The notes under the pieces are model-generated. The model made no database searches. It worked only from the letters and a program-made list of their open reading frames with translations, and was not told the origin of the DNA. Source: Klugiella xanthotipulae (GTDB taxonomy: Bacteria; Actinomycetota; Actinomycetes; Actinomycetales; Microbacteriaceae). From it: a stretch of DNA of 64,000 nucleotides. The stretch covers positions 310,001-374,000 of the forward strand of contig NZ_VFPN01000003.1 of the NCBI RefSeq assembly GCF_006716695.1, in the 5' to 3' direction. Position numbers and translations under genes: made by a program. Positions 43,854-53,829 of this stretch are shown piece after piece (within the stretch, counting starts at the first letter, position 1; each line of letters begins with the position of its first letter).

Positions 43854-44819
43854 GTGATCTTGCCCGTGAGCATCCCCAGCCCTGACGTGAGTTATTTTGC
43901 GATAGCTGGTCTCCGTATCCACATCTACGCGCTCTGCATCATGGTGGGTATTGTGGCGGCGATTCTCCTCACTAACCGACGACTTACCCGACGTGGCGGT
44001 GAACCCTGGGTGGTGCTTGATTTTGCATTTTGGACGGTGATCTTAGGCATTGTCGGTGCGCGTGCCTACCACGTACTCACACACCCCAACGATTATTTTT
44101 ACGAGGGGGCAAACTTCTGGAACGTGGTTGCTGTTAACCAGGGCGGAATCGCAATCTTCGGTGCCCTTCTGGGCGGCGCTGTCGGCGCACTCATTGCGTG
44201 CAAATTCACGGGCATACGTTTTCTTTCCTTTGCGGATGCGCTGGTCCCCGGTCTGCTCCTAGCGCAGGCTTTCGGACGTCTAGGCAACTGGTTCAATCAT
44301 GAGATCTTTGGCACCCCAACGACGCTGCCCTGGGGTCTTGAGATTGAGTCCTCCAACCCGGCCTTCCCCCTGGGACTTGCCGAAGGGACGCTGTTCCACC
44401 CGACATTTCTGTATGAAATTATCTGGAACCTACTTGGCGTAGTCGTCATCCTTTATGTGGAGCGTAGATTGCGCACCCACTGGGGCGAGACGCTCGCTCT
44501 TTACCTCGTCTGGTATGGCATTGGTCGCGCTGCGATTGAGTCGATTCGTTTGGACCCCAGCGAAGTCTTCCTTGGGATTCGCGTCAACCTCTGGACAGCC
44601 CTGCTGGCTATCCTGCTGGGTCTGGTGCTCTTCATCGTTCAGCGACGACGTCACACAGGTGTTGAGCCGAGCGTTTATCGTCCGAGTTTTGCCCGGGCTG
44701 TTGTATCATCGGAAGACGAAAACGCGTACTACTCCCTCAACCGCTCACAATCGGAGCCGGGCGAGCAGCACACTGCAGCAGAAGAGACCGCCACAAGCGA
44801 GGAATCCGCTCCGGCTTAG
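43854..44819 (+). CDS. lgt: Prolipoprotein diacylglyceryl transferase
   Basis: This membrane enzyme transfers diacylglycerol to the lipobox cysteine of prolipoproteins, the first step of lipoprotein maturation. The 321-residue product has about seven helices, the HVLTHP region and the Lgt signature GRLGNWFNHEIFGTPTTLPW. The hydrophilic C-terminal extension after about residue 275 is common in actinobacteria. I use GTG 43854, with AGAGAGAAG about 7 nt upstream. TTG 43851 would add one residue. Lgt is consistent with the lipoproteins predicted at 2310 and 14742. Confidence 0.94.
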   Translation: MILPVSIPSPDVSYFAIAGLRIHIYALCIMVGIVAAILLTNRRLTRRGGEPWVVLDFAFWTVILGIVGARAYHVLTHPNDYFYEGANFWNVVAVNQGGIAIFGALLGGAVGALIACKFTGIRFLSFADALVPGLLLAQAFGRLGNWFNHEIFGTPTTLPWGLEIESSNPAFPLGLAEGTLFHPTFLYEIIWNLLGVVVILYVERRLRTHWGETLALYLVWYGIGRAAIESIRLDPSEVFLGIRVNLWTALLAILLGLVLFIVQRRRHTGVEPSVYRPSFARAVVSSEDENAYYSLNRSQSEPGEQHTAAEETATSEESAPA

Positions 44820-44947
44820 TCATTGCCTGCGCGCACTGGCCAGCGCCGCGGGTTTGCGCCCCCGAGAGGGCGCGAACGAGGTAATTGCTTGATATTCCGG
44901 GCCAGCGCTGTCCCACCCCAACGACATGTGAGGACGGTAGTGAATAT

Positions 44948-47900
44948 ATGATGAACCCATTTTTGGGTGTTGGCTCAATGCCCGTACAACAAGGGCTTTA
45001 CGACCCCGCCGCCGAGAAAGATGCCTGCGGCCTGGCGATGGTAGCCACACTGCGCGGTGCCCCTGGGCACGACATCATTGATAACGCGCTCAACGCACTC
45101 CGAAATCTGGAACACCGTGGTGCTATTGGGTCGGATGCAGGCACGGGTGATGGGGCCGGTATCCTTACCCAGATTCCTGACGATTTTTTCCGTGCGGTGG
45201 TTGACTTTGACCTCCCCGAAAGCGGTTCATACGCGGTTGGTGTAGCTTTCCTTCCCACGGTCTACGCTCAGCGTGCCGCCATCAAGCTGCGCATCGCTGC
45301 GATTGCCGTTGAGGAGGGGCTACGTATCCTCGGCTGGCGGGTTGTGCCAACGGTGCCGGAGAATCTTGGTGCCCTGGCCCGAGAAGCGATGCCGGCATTT
45401 GAGCAATTCTTTGTCGCAAGTCAAGATGGCATGCTCATGGGCATCGACCTGGACCGGCTCACTTTCCGGGTGAGGAAGCGCGTTGAGCGAGAGCTCGGCG
45501 CGTATTTTATTTCTCTCTCTGCCCGGACGCTGGTGTACAAAGGCATGGTAACAACGCTTCAGCTCGAGCCGTTTTATCCTGACCTGAGCGATGAGCGGTT
45601 TGCCTCCAAGTTTGCCATTGTGCACTCTCGCTATTCCACGAATACGTTTCCGTCTTGGCCGCTCGCTCAGCCTCTGCGCATGATGGCGCACAACGGCGAG
45701 ATCAACACGGTGGAGGGAAATCGTAACTGGATGAAAGCGCGTCAGTCTCAGTTGGAGTCAGACCTGCTGGGCGATTTAACACCCCTCATGCCTATCTGTA
45801 CCCCTGGTGCGAGTGATTCCGCTAGCTTTGACGAGGTGCTTGAACTGCTCACACTGTCGGGCCGTTCTCTGCCACATGCAATAATGATGATGGTTCCCGA
45901 GGCCTGGGAGAAGCAGCCAGAGATCGGCCAAGATAAAAGAAATTTCTACGAATACCACTCGATGCTGATGGAACCGTGGGACGGTCCGGCAGCTTTGACC
46001 TTCACCGATGGCACCCTTGTCGGCGCCACACTTGACCGCAACGGTCTACGCCCCGGTCGATTCCTGATAACCGATGATGGGCTTGTCGTGATGGGTAGCG
46101 AGACTGGTGTCCTTGACGTGGACCCCGCGCGCGTGGTCCGTCGTGGGCGCCTCCAACCCGGCAAAATGTTCCTCATAGACACGGAAAGCGGACGGGTCAT
46201 CGAAGACGATGAGATTAAGGGATCTGTCGCCTCCCTCAAGCCGTGGGGTGAGTGGCTCAATGAGGGGCGGATCCGACTCTCGGAGTTACCCGAGCGAGAG
46301 CACATCGTGCACCCGCCAGCCTCGATTACACGCCGTCAGCAAACCTTCGGCTACACCGAGGAGGAGGTAAGGCTTCTCCTGACCCCGATGGCCAAGAACG
46401 GGGCCGAACCGCTCGCTGCGATGGGTTCAGACACTCCGATTGCCGTGCTCGCCGAACGCCCCCGGTTGCTTTTTGACTACTTTGTGCAGCAGTTTGCTCA
46501 GGTAACCAATCCGCCGCTGGATTCGATCCGTGAAGAGGTTGTCACCTCCCTCAGTCTTGGGTTAGGACCACAGCGCAACTTACTTTCGGCCTCGGTTGAT
46601 CATGCACGTCAGATTATTCTGGATTTTCCCGTCATCGATAATGACCAGCTTGCCAAGCTTCAACATATTGATGATTCGGTCGCCACCGAACGAACGATCA
46701 CGCTGCGCGGTCTGTACCGGTTTGACGCTGGTACCGATGCGATGGAACGACGCCTCGCTCAACTATGCACCGAAGTTGATGCGGCCATCAATCACGGTGC
46801 GGAGTTCATCGTGCTCTCTGATCGTGACTCCAACAAAGACCTTGCTCCCATTCCATCACTGCTCATGGTGGCTGCGGTCCATCACCACCTCATTCGCAGT
46901 TCGACCCGGATGAAGGTGGGCCTGATTGTTGAGGCTGGCGACGTGCGTGAGGTTCACCATGTAGCTTTGCTCATCGGATACGGTGCATCCGCAATCAATC
47001 CCTACCTGGCAATGGAGACGTGTGAGAACCTGGTCCGTAGCGGCCGAGTCACGGGTGTCACGCCGGAAAAGGCTGTAGCCAATCTGATCAAGGCCCTCGG
47101 TAAGGGGGTCTTGAAGATCATGTCCAAGATGGGCATCTCGACCGTCTCTTCCTACGCGGGTGCGCAAGCTTTTGAGGCTCTGGGCCTGAGCGAGGACTTC
47201 ATCGAGCGCTACTTCACGGGGACCACCAGTAAACTGGGCGGAATCGGACTCGATGTGATTTCGGCGGAGAACCTCCACCGCCATGTGCAGGCCTACCCGG
47301 AGGACAGCGCACCTCTGGCACACCAGCGTCTTGAGACCGGTGGCGAATACCAGTGGCGCCGCGATGGAGCGCCTCACCTCTTCAATCCTGAGACGATTTT
47401 TCGGTTGCAACACTCAACCCGCAATCGTCGCTACGATATTTTTCGCCAATATACCGCGCTCGTGGACGGTCAGTCCGAGCAGTTGATGACTCTGCGTGGA
47501 ATGTTCCGTTTTAATGAGTCTCGTACTCCGGTGCCACTCGATGAGGTTGAACCGGTCTCGTCCATTGTCAAACGATTCTCCACCGGGGCGATGAGCTATG
47601 GTTCTATCTCCCAGGAGGCTCACGAAACGCTCGCCATTGCGATGAACCGACTGGGTGCAAAATCCAATACCGGTGAGGGTGGCGAGGACCTTGACCGGCT
47701 GCTTGACCCTGAACGTCGCAGCGCGATTAAGCAGGTCGCCTCCGGGCGCTTTGGTGTTACAAGCATGTATCTCACCAACGCAGATGACATTCAGATCAAA
47801 CTCGCGCAGGGAGCAAAGCCAGGGGAGGGAGGGCAACTCCCACCCACGAAGGTCTACCCCTGGGTGGCACGGACCCGTCATGCGACGGCTGGAGTCGGGC

Positions 47901-49501
47901 TGATCTCGCCTCCGCCACACCATGACATCTACTCGATCGAGGATCTCAAACAGCTTATTTTTGATCTGAAGAGAGCTAACCCGCGGGCCCGTATCCACAC
48001 CAAGCTGGTAAGCCAGTCGGGCATCGGTGCGGTCGCAGCCGGTGTTGCGAAGGCTCTATCGGATGTCATCCTGGTTTCCGGTCACGACGGTGGTACGGGT
48101 GCCAGCCCGGTGAACTCTCTCAAGCACGCAGGAACGCCCTGGGAACTGGGCTTGGCTGAGACACAGCAGACTCTGATGCTCAACAAGATGCGGGACCGCG
48201 TTGTGCTGCAGGTGGACGGCCAGCTCAAGACCGGCCGTGACGTGATTATCGGAGCCCTGCTTGGTGCGGAGGAGTTCGGGTTTGCCACAGCCCCACTTGT
48301 CGTGGAGGGCTGCATCATGATGCGCGTCTGTCACCTGGATACGTGCCCCGTTGGTGTTGCCACACAAAACCCGGAGCTACGCAGCCGTTTCAGCGGTAAA
48401 CCTGAGTTTGTGGTCAACTTTTTTGAGTTCATCGCAGAAGAGGTGCGTGAGTATCTGGCCCAGCTGGGATTCCGTACGCTCCAGGAGGCTATCGGCCATA
48501 ACGAGATACTCAACACGAACACGGCGGTCGAGCATTGGAAGGCAGCGGGTCTCGACGTGGAACCCATTCTTGCGGGTATTGGGCAAGACGTGTACGAGCC
48601 GCGTGTCAGTGCTCGCACCCAGGACCACGAGCTTGACCAGCATTTCGATAATCGGCTGATTGCGCTGAGCGAGTCGGCACTGGAGCATGGTGAGCCCGTG
48701 CACATCACGCTGCCGATCCGTAATACCGAACGTGCCGTCGGTACGATGTTGGGCAATGCCGTTACTCGACGGTTTGGCCAGGAGGGTTTGGCCCCTGACA
48801 CGATCAACGTGACGCTGAACGGCACGGCGGGACAATCTCTTGGGGCATTTATGCCGGCCGGTATTACACTGCGGCTCGAGGGCGATGCCAATGATTACGT
48901 GGGCAAAGGCCTATCTGGTGGACGCATCATCGTGAGACCGAGCCCCACCGCCATGCTCGTAGCCGAGGAGAATGTGATTGCGGGCAATGTGATTGGCTAC
49001 GGTTCCACGAGTGGATCGCTGAACATCCGCGGAATTGTGGGGGAACGTTTCCTCGTACGCAACTCTGGAGCAACGGCCGTGGTTGAGGGAGTGGGTGACC
49101 ACGCACTTGAGTACATGACCGGAGGCCTCGCGCTGATTCTAGGTGAGACAGGTCGCAACCTTGGCGCGGGAATGTCGGGCGGTGTAGCGTACGTGTACCG
49201 TCTTGACCCGGCCAGGGTGAACACCGATTCGCTGTCCTCGGGAGAGCTTACTCTCACCGCGCTTGACCAGGTCGATGTTGAAGTCGTGCGCGACCTCTTA
49301 GAGACTCACGTAGCTGAAACAGGCTCGCACCTTGCCCAACGGATGCTCGATAATTTTGAACTGGAATCTCACGAGTTTGTGAAGGTAGTTCCCCGCGACT
49401 ACGCGGCCGTTTTGCACACCCGTCAACAGGCCGTTGACGAAGGACTGGACCCCGATGGAGATGTCGTCTGGGCTCGTATTTTGGAGGTGACTGGTGGCTG
49501 A
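44948..49501 (+). CDS. gltB: Glutamate synthase, large (alpha) subunit
   Basis: This ferredoxin/NADPH-type glutamate synthase subunit takes the amide of glutamine to make glutamate from 2-oxoglutarate. The 1517-residue chain begins with a short propeptide ahead of the glutaminase nucleophile in EKDACGLAM (Cys27 from ATG 44948, Cys26 from ATG 44951). The FMN synthase domain includes [13 protein letters not shown] and [10 protein letters not shown]. The 3Fe-4S cysteines are in [16 protein letters not shown]. The C-terminal beta-helix domain contains [20 protein letters not shown] stretch lies upstream of the start; the longer frame from 44885 has no support. It overlaps gltD by 8 nt. Confidence 0.96.
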   Translation: MMNPFLGVGSMPVQQGLYDPAAEKDACGLAMVATLRGAPGHDIIDNALNALRNLEHRGAIGSDAGTGDGAGILTQIPDDFFRAVVDFDLPESGSYAVGVAFLPTVYAQRAAIKLRIAAIAVEEGLRILGWRVVPTVPENLGALAREAMPAFEQFFVASQDGMLMGIDLDRLTFRVRKRVERELGAYFISLSARTLVYKGMVTTLQLEPFYPDLSDERFASKFAIVHSRYSTNTFPSWPLAQPLRMMAHNGEINTVEGNRNWMKARQSQLESDLLGDLTPLMPICTPGASDSASFDEVLELLTLSGRSLPHAIMMMVPEAWEKQPEIGQDKRNFYEYHSMLMEPWDGPAALTFTDGTLVGATLDRNGLRPGRFLITDDGLVVMGSETGVLDVDPARVVRRGRLQPGKMFLIDTESGRVIEDDEIKGSVASLKPWGEWLNEGRIRLSELPEREHIVHPPASITRRQQTFGYTEEEVRLLLTPMAKNGAEPLAAMGSDTPIAVLAERPRLLFDYFVQQFAQVTNPPLDSIREEVVTSLSLGLGPQRNLLSASVDHARQIILDFPVIDNDQLAKLQHIDDSVATERTITLRGLYRFDAGTDAMERRLAQLCTEVDAAINHGAEFIVLSDRDSNKDLAPIPSLLMVAAVHHHLIRSSTRMKVGLIVEAGDVREVHHVALLIGYGASAINPYLAMETCENLVRSGRVTGVTPEKAVANLIKALGKGVLKIMSKMGISTVSSYAGAQAFEALGLSEDFIERYFTGTTSKLGGIGLDVISAENLHRHVQAYPEDSAPLAHQRLETGGEYQWRRDGAPHLFNPETIFRLQHSTRNRRYDIFRQYTALVDGQSEQLMTLRGMFRFNESRTPVPLDEVEPVSSIVKRFSTGAMSYGSISQEAHETLAIAMNRLGAKSNTGEGGEDLDRLLDPERRSAIKQVASGRFGVTSMYLTNADDIQIKLAQGAKPGEGGQLPPTKVYPWVARTRHATAGVGLISPPPHHDIYSIEDLKQLIFDLKRANPRARIHTKLVSQSGIGAVAAGVAKALSDVILVSGHDGGTGASPVNSLKHAGTPWELGLAETQQTLMLNKMRDRVVLQVDGQLKTGRDVIIGALLGAEEFGFATAPLVVEGCIMMRVCHLDTCPVGVATQNPELRSRFSGKPEFVVNFFEFIAEEVREYLAQLGFRTLQEAIGHNEILNTNTAVEHWKAAGLDVEPILAGIGQDVYEPRVSARTQDHELDQHFDNRLIALSESALEHGEPVHITLPIRNTERAVGTMLGNAVTRRFGQEGLAPDTINVTLNGTAGQSLGAFMPAGITLRLEGDANDYVGKGLSGGRIIVRPSPTAMLVAEENVIAGNVIGYGSTSGSLNIRGIVGERFLVRNSGATAVVEGVGDHALEYMTGGLALILGETGRNLGAGMSGGVAYVYRLDPARVNTDSLSSGELTLTALDQVDVEVVRDLLETHVAETGSHLAQRMLDNFELESHEFVKVVPRDYAAVLHTRQQAVDEGLDPDGDVVWARILEVTGG

Positions 49502-50951
49502 TCCGAAGGGGTTTCTGAAAACACGAGAGCGAGAGCTTCCGGCCCGTCGCCCCGTCCCTATCCGGCTCATGGACTGGAAGGAGGTGTATGAGCAGGGCGA
49601 TCCAAGTCAGCTGCGCCGTCAGGCTGGTCGTTGCATGGACTGTGGCGTACCGTTCTGCCATCAGGGCTGCCCACTCGGCAACCTCATTCCGGAGTGGAAC
49701 GACCTGATGTACCAGGGTGAGGGCCGCGCTGCAATCGAGCGGCTGCACCTGACAAACAACTTTCCGGAGTTCACCGGACGACTATGCCCCGCGCCCTGTG
49801 AGTCGGCTTGCGTGCTCGGTATCAATCAACCCGCCGTCACAATCAAACAGGTTGAAGTTTCGATCATCGACCAAGCTGTCAGCAATGGTTGGGTTGAGCC
49901 GCACCCTCCCGAACGACTCACGGGTAAAACCGTTGCGGTGGTGGGTTCGGGGCCCGCTGGCTTGGCCGCTGCACAGCAACTTACGCGTGCAGGGCATACG
50001 GTTGCTGTGTACGAGCGAGACGACCGTATCGGCGGCCTTCTCCGCTACGGTATTCCAGACTTCAAGATGGAGAAGCGTCACATTGATCTGCGCTTGGGTC
50101 AGATGCAGGCTGAGGGCACCCGCTTTCGAGCGGGAGTCAATGTTGGCGTGGACATCTCCTGGGAAGAACTTCGCCGCCGCTATGACGCGGTTATCGTGGC
50201 CACCGGGGCCACCGTTCCGCGTGATCTGGCTATCCCAGGGCGCGACCTGCCTGGCGTTCACTTCGCAATGGAATACCTGGTGCCAGCCAACCGCGTCGCC
50301 GCCAAGGAGTCCGTATTTAGTCAGATCACCGCTGAGGGTAAGCACGTTGTTGTCCTTGGCGGTGGTGATACCGGGGCAGACTGTATCGGCACGGCCCACC
50401 GCCAGGGTGCTGCTTCCGTGACGTCGCTGGCAATCGGTATCCAGCCGCCCCCGGAACGCCCACCGACACATCCGTGGCCCATGCAACCCATACTTTTTGA
50501 GGTTTCCACTGCACACGAGGAGGGCGGTGAGCGCACCTATCTCGCCTCAACCGTTGAGTTTCTGAGCAATCCGGCTGGCGAGTTGCGTGCAGTCCGTGTG
50601 GCGGATACGGATTTTGTTGAGGGGAGGCGCGTGCCCCGGAGTGGCACAGAGCGCGAGATTCCGGCTGATCTGGTTCTCCTGGCGCTCGGATTTACCGGCC
50701 CGGAGAGTGAAACGCTGAGCAACCAATTAGGGGTACCCTTTGACAGTCGTGGCAATGTTGTGCGCGGCGCTGACTATCACACCGAGCATCCGGGGGTTTT
50801 TGTCGCCGGTGATGCCGGACGCGGACAATCCCTGATTGTTTGGGCAATCGCCGAGGGACGTGCTGCGGCCGCAGCAGTTGACGAGTACCTTGAAGGGCAG
50901 ACAGTGTTGCCATCACCGGTGAAGCCCACCGACCACGGGTTTACCCTGTAA
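49494..50951 (+). CDS. gltD: Glutamate synthase, small (beta) subunit
   Basis: This FAD/NADPH-binding subunit feeds electrons from NADPH to GltB. The 485-residue product has N-terminal iron-sulfur cysteines ([17 protein letters not shown] and CPAPCESAC), an FAD-binding [13 protein letters not shown] and an NADPH-binding [11 protein letters not shown]. The C-terminus has [14 protein letters not shown]. The GTG start lies inside the end of gltB, so the two are translationally coupled. Confidence 0.96.
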   Translation: MADPKGFLKTRERELPARRPVPIRLMDWKEVYEQGDPSQLRRQAGRCMDCGVPFCHQGCPLGNLIPEWNDLMYQGEGRAAIERLHLTNNFPEFTGRLCPAPCESACVLGINQPAVTIKQVEVSIIDQAVSNGWVEPHPPERLTGKTVAVVGSGPAGLAAAQQLTRAGHTVAVYERDDRIGGLLRYGIPDFKMEKRHIDLRLGQMQAEGTRFRAGVNVGVDISWEELRRRYDAVIVATGATVPRDLAIPGRDLPGVHFAMEYLVPANRVAAKESVFSQITAEGKHVVVLGGGDTGADCIGTAHRQGAASVTSLAIGIQPPPERPPTHPWPMQPILFEVSTAHEEGGERTYLASTVEFLSNPAGELRAVRVADTDFVEGRRVPRSGTEREIPADLVLLALGFTGPESETLSNQLGVPFDSRGNVVRGADYHTEHPGVFVAGDAGRGQSLIVWAIAEGRAAAAAVDEYLEGQTVLPSPVKPTDHGFTL

Positions 50952-50958
50952 CACCTCC

Positions 50959-50996
50959 GTGTGAGCGGATGCGACACGTATCCCAAGTGCTCACAC
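50959..50996. repeat. Inverted repeat between gltD and pyk
   Basis: GTGTGAGC (50959-50966) and GCTCACAC (50989-50996) are perfect 8-bp inverted copies with a 22-nt spacer. There is no T tract. It may be an operator for pyk or a weak terminator after gltBD. Confidence 0.4.
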
Positions 50997-51019
50997 CATT
51001 ATCGAAAGAGTAAGAATTC

Positions 51020-52465
51020 ATGAGGCATGCAAAGATCGTCGCGACCTGGGGTCCCGCCGTATCAAGTTATGATACGACGTTGGCGCTCATCAACGCCGGA
51101 GTCAACGTGGCGCGGATGAATCTTAGCCACGGCACCTACAACGTTCACGAGGGGGTGTACCGTAACCTCCGTCGAGCGGAAGATGAGAGCGGTCGCCCCA
51201 TCGCGGTGCTTGTAGACCTGCAAGGCCCAAAGATTCGGCTTGGAACCTTCGCCGACGGCCCCCACTATCTTAACGAGGGTGATATCTTCACGATCACAAT
51301 CGAGGATGTTGTCGGCACCAAAGATATCTGTGGGACAACGTTCAAAGGCCTGCCCCAGGATGTCAAACCTGGCGACCCGCTCCTCGTTGACGATGGCAAG
51401 GTGACCCTGCGCGTGCTGGAAACAGATGGCACGGCTGTGAAGACAGTGGTTGAGGTTCCTGGAAACGTGTCAAACAATAAGGGCATTAACCTGCCCGGTG
51501 TTGCCGTTAACGTGCCGGCGCTCTCCGCTAAGGACGAAGAAGATCTCCGCTGGGGTCTTAAGCTTGGCGCCGACTATATCGCCCTTTCATTTGTGCGGGA
51601 CGCCACCGATATCGTTCGTGTACATGAGATCATGGCAGAGGAAAATCGCAAGATTCCGGTGATCGCTAAGATTGAGAAGCCGCAGGCTGTGGAGAACTTG
51701 GAAGCAATTATCGATGCCTTTGATGGCATTATGGTAGCCCGAGGAGACCTGGGCGTTGAGTTGCCGCTTGAGGCTGTCCCTATCGTGCAGAAGCGCGCTG
51801 TAGAGCTCTGCCGCCGCATGGCGAAGCCCGTGATCGTGGCCACTCAGGTACTAGAATCCATGATTGAAAATCCGCGCCCCACCCGTGCTGAAGCCTCTGA
51901 CTGTGCCAATGCCGTTCTCGACGGAACGGACGCCGTGATGCTGAGCGGGGAGACAAGCGTCGGTGCCTTTCCCGTGATTACGGTCGAAACTATGGCACGC
52001 ATCATTGAGTCCACCGAGGAACACGGTCTGGAGCGAATTCCCGCGCTCGGTACTCGCCCCCGTACCCAGGGTGGTGCGATCACACTGGCCGCCGCTGAGG
52101 TTGCCGATTTCATCGGGGCAAAGTTCCTGTGCGTCTTCACCGAGTCTGGTGACTCCGTTCGTCGGATGTCTCGCCTGCGTCGCCCGATTCCTATTCTGGG
52201 ATTCACCCCGTCGCTCAATATCCGTCGGCGAATGGAACTCACCTGGGGCGTTGAGAGTTTTCTGGTTGAGCGGGTGAACTCTACGGATGAAATGTTCTTA
52301 CAGGTAGACGAGAGTCTGCTGTCCTCAGGCAAGGCGGTCGTCGGCGACACCGTTCTCGTTATTGCGGGTTCTCCTCCCGGGGTTGTGGGCTCGACTAACG
52401 ATATGCGCGTACATCACGTCGGGGATGCAAAGTACGGACCGGAGGAGCCTGCACACCGCGACTAG
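51020..52465 (+). CDS. pyk: Pyruvate kinase
   Basis: This glycolytic enzyme converts phosphoenolpyruvate and ADP to pyruvate and ATP. The 481-residue product has the start HAKIVATWGPAVSS, NLSHGTYNVHE, the signature IAKIEKPQAVENL with catalytic Lys, MVARGDLGVELPLE for metal and substrate binding, and the C-terminal allosteric-type domain. GAAAGAGTAAG precedes the ATG. It is followed by a strong terminator. Confidence 0.96.
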   Translation: MRHAKIVATWGPAVSSYDTTLALINAGVNVARMNLSHGTYNVHEGVYRNLRRAEDESGRPIAVLVDLQGPKIRLGTFADGPHYLNEGDIFTITIEDVVGTKDICGTTFKGLPQDVKPGDPLLVDDGKVTLRVLETDGTAVKTVVEVPGNVSNNKGINLPGVAVNVPALSAKDEEDLRWGLKLGADYIALSFVRDATDIVRVHEIMAEENRKIPVIAKIEKPQAVENLEAIIDAFDGIMVARGDLGVELPLEAVPIVQKRAVELCRRMAKPVIVATQVLESMIENPRPTRAEASDCANAVLDGTDAVMLSGETSVGAFPVITVETMARIIESTEEHGLERIPALGTRPRTQGGAITLAAAEVADFIGAKFLCVFTESGDSVRRMSRLRRPIPILGFTPSLNIRRRMELTWGVESFLVERVNSTDEMFLQVDESLLSSGKAVVGDTVLVIAGSPPGVVGSTNDMRVHHVGDAKYGPEEPAHRD

Positions 52466-52488
52466 GCTGAGGGCGACACGCCCAAAGA

Positions 52489-52528
52489 AAAGGGAGATCC
52501 TCGCCAATTTTGGCGGGGATCTCCCTTT
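52489..52528 (+). terminator. Rho-independent terminator after pyk
   Basis: AAAGGGAGATCC and GGATCTCCCTTT pair over 12 bp, extended through a T-G wobble by CGCCA/TGGCG with an ATTT loop. The flanking A and T runs make it usable from either side. It lies between pyk and the tRNA-Leu gene on the opposite strand. Confidence 0.88.
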
Positions 52529-52551
52529 GTATCTGCTGGACAGAATACCTG

Positions 52552-52635
52552 TGCCGGATGTGGGACTTGAACCCACACGTCCTTTCGAACAAAGCATTTT
52601 GAGTGCTCCGCGTCTGCCGATTCCGCCAATCCGGC
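52552..52635 (-). tRNA. tRNA-Leu (anticodon CAA)
   Basis: An 84-nt class II tRNA on the minus strand. The acceptor GCCGGAT pairs with ATCCGGC and the discriminator is A. The anticodon loop CTCAAAA gives CAA. A long variable arm and a GGTTCAAGTCC T arm are present. CCA is not encoded. Confidence 0.95.
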
Positions 52636-52660
52636 TTGCACAACGTGTACAACAATACCG

Positions 52661-52666
52661 TAGGCT
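52661..52666 (+). promoter_or_regulatory. -10 hexamer for a probable leaderless ANTAR-regulator transcript
   Basis: TAGGCT ends 7 nt before the GTG at 52674. No ribosome site is present in the intervening TTGACCCC-type sequence. The site lies 25 bp beyond the 5' end of the divergent tRNA-Leu gene. Confidence 0.55.
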
Positions 52667-52673
52667 TGACCCC

Positions 52674-53291
52674 GTGAGCGACCAACCTACATCAAATACA
52701 GCACCCCGACGCGTTGTGGTGGCCGAAGACGAATCTCTCATTCGTCTCGACATCGTTGAGATTCTGCGAGACAACGGCTTTGACGTCGTGGGAGAAGCCG
52801 GTGATGGCGAGACCGCTGTTGCCCTGGCGACTGAGCTTCGTCCCGACCTTGTCGTTATGGATGTCAAGATGCCTCAGCTTGACGGAATCTCTGCGGCCGA
52901 GCGACTGAGCAAAAACCACATCGCGCCCGTTGTTCTCCTGACGGCTTTCAGCCAGAAGGAGCTCGTCGAGCGAGCGAGCGAGGCCGGTGCTTTAGCCTAC
53001 GTGGTAAAGCCTTTTACTCCCAACGACCTCCTCCCTGCTATCGAGATCGCCCTGTCCCGCTATCAGCAGATCGTGGCATTGGAGGCCGAGGTTGGTGATC
53101 TGGTTGAGCGATTTGAAACCCGCAAACTCGTTGACCGCGCTAAGGGTATCCTCAACGAGAAGATGGGGCTTACTGAACCCGAGGCATTCCGGTGGATTCA
53201 GAAGGCCTCGATGGACCGCCGTCTCACCATGCACGATGTCGCCCAGGCCATCATAGAGCAGCTCAGCGGCGGCAAGAAAGCCGACGACTAA
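52674..53291 (+). CDS. pdtaR: ANTAR-domain response regulator (PdtaR-like)
   Basis: A 205-residue two-component regulator that acts on RNA and not on DNA. The receiver domain (about 13-125) has acidic pocket residues in VVVAEDES and the phosphorylated Asp63 in LVVMDVKMPQ. The C-terminal ANTAR domain (about 140-195; LVDRAKGILNEKMGLTEPEA) binds tandem RNA hairpins to prevent transcription termination. Position between pyk and polA matches mycobacterial Rv1626/PdtaR. The start GTG 52674 is supported by a -10 just upstream; the longer frame through the tRNA antisense is artefactual. The partner kinase PdtaS is not in the window. Confidence 0.88.
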   Translation: MSDQPTSNTAPRRVVVAEDESLIRLDIVEILRDNGFDVVGEAGDGETAVALATELRPDLVVMDVKMPQLDGISAAERLSKNHIAPVVLLTAFSQKELVERASEAGALAYVVKPFTPNDLLPAIEIALSRYQQIVALEAEVGDLVERFETRKLVDRAKGILNEKMGLTEPEAFRWIQKASMDRRLTMHDVAQAIIEQLSGGKKADD

Positions 53292-53304
53292 CCACACTTC
53301 ATTA

Positions 53305-53339
53305 GCCGAGGGCCGGGGAAATTTTCCCCGGCCCTCGGC
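53305..53339. terminator. Bidirectional terminator between the ANTAR regulator and the thioesterase
   Basis: A near-perfect palindrome: GCCGAGGGCCGGGGAAA runs into TTTTCCCCGGCCCTCGGC. With A and T tracts at the centre it can terminate both convergent genes. Confidence 0.85.
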
Positions 53340-53354
53340 GTGTAAGTCCCCTGG

Positions 53355-53774
53355 TTACGTGCGCAGGGTTTTGATCAAGTTGGTGATCCGGACGGTGGAG
53401 CATCGGCGACCCAATTCATCGGTGATCGCTATTTCGTGCACTGTGAGGCTGTTCCCCAGGTGGATCGGAGTACACACCCCCGTCACAAAACCGGCGACGG
53501 CCGAGGTGGTGTGTGTAGCGTTGATATCGATCCCAACGGCGAGCCGTCCCGGGCCAGCAAACAAGTTGGCCGCCATTGAACCAAGCGATTCACCCATTAC
53601 CACGTAGGCACCACCGTGCAGGAGGTTGGCTGGCTGGGTATTCCCCTCAACCGGCATCCGAGCGACGGCCCGTTCGATTGAGAACTCGGTAATCTCGATT
53701 CCCATTTTCTCGGCAAGAGCCCCCAAGCCCCGTTCCCGGATAAATACCATGCCATCAACGGGTGTGTTGGTCAT
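53355..53774 (-). CDS. PaaI-family hotdog-fold thioesterase
   Basis: A 139-residue hotdog protein likely to hydrolyse an acyl- or aryl-CoA thioester. The motif NTQPANLLHGGAYVVMGESL carries the HGG turn and the catalytic acidic residue of the PaaI/YbdB group, and GIDINATHTTSA follows. GAGGAC precedes the ATG. It is convergent with the ANTAR regulator and divergent from polA. The same kind of gene sits near polA in many actinobacteria. Substrate unknown. Confidence 0.85.
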   Translation of the reverse strand: MTNTPVDGMVFIRERGLGALAEKMGIEITEFSIERAVARMPVEGNTQPANLLHGGAYVVMGESLGSMAANLFAGPGRLAVGIDINATHTTSAVAGFVTGVCTPIHLGNSLTVHEIAITDELGRRCSTVRITNLIKTLRT

Positions 53775-53817
53775 AAAGTCCTCGCAAGTTCGTCAGCCGC
53801 CCATCGGTGCGGGCTTG

Positions 53818-53823
53818 TAGGCT
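53818..53823 (+). promoter_or_regulatory. -10 hexamer for a probable leaderless polA transcript
   Basis: TAGGCT ends 6 nt before GTG 53830, placing the transcription start at the start codon. No ribosome site is present. Confidence 0.55.
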
Positions 53824-53829
53824 GTTGGT

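Noticed and set aside
52362-52673. Upstream extension of the ANTAR regulator to 52362
   Set aside because: The extension overlaps the end of pyk, its terminator and the tRNA-Leu gene; the receiver domain begins just after GTG 52674.
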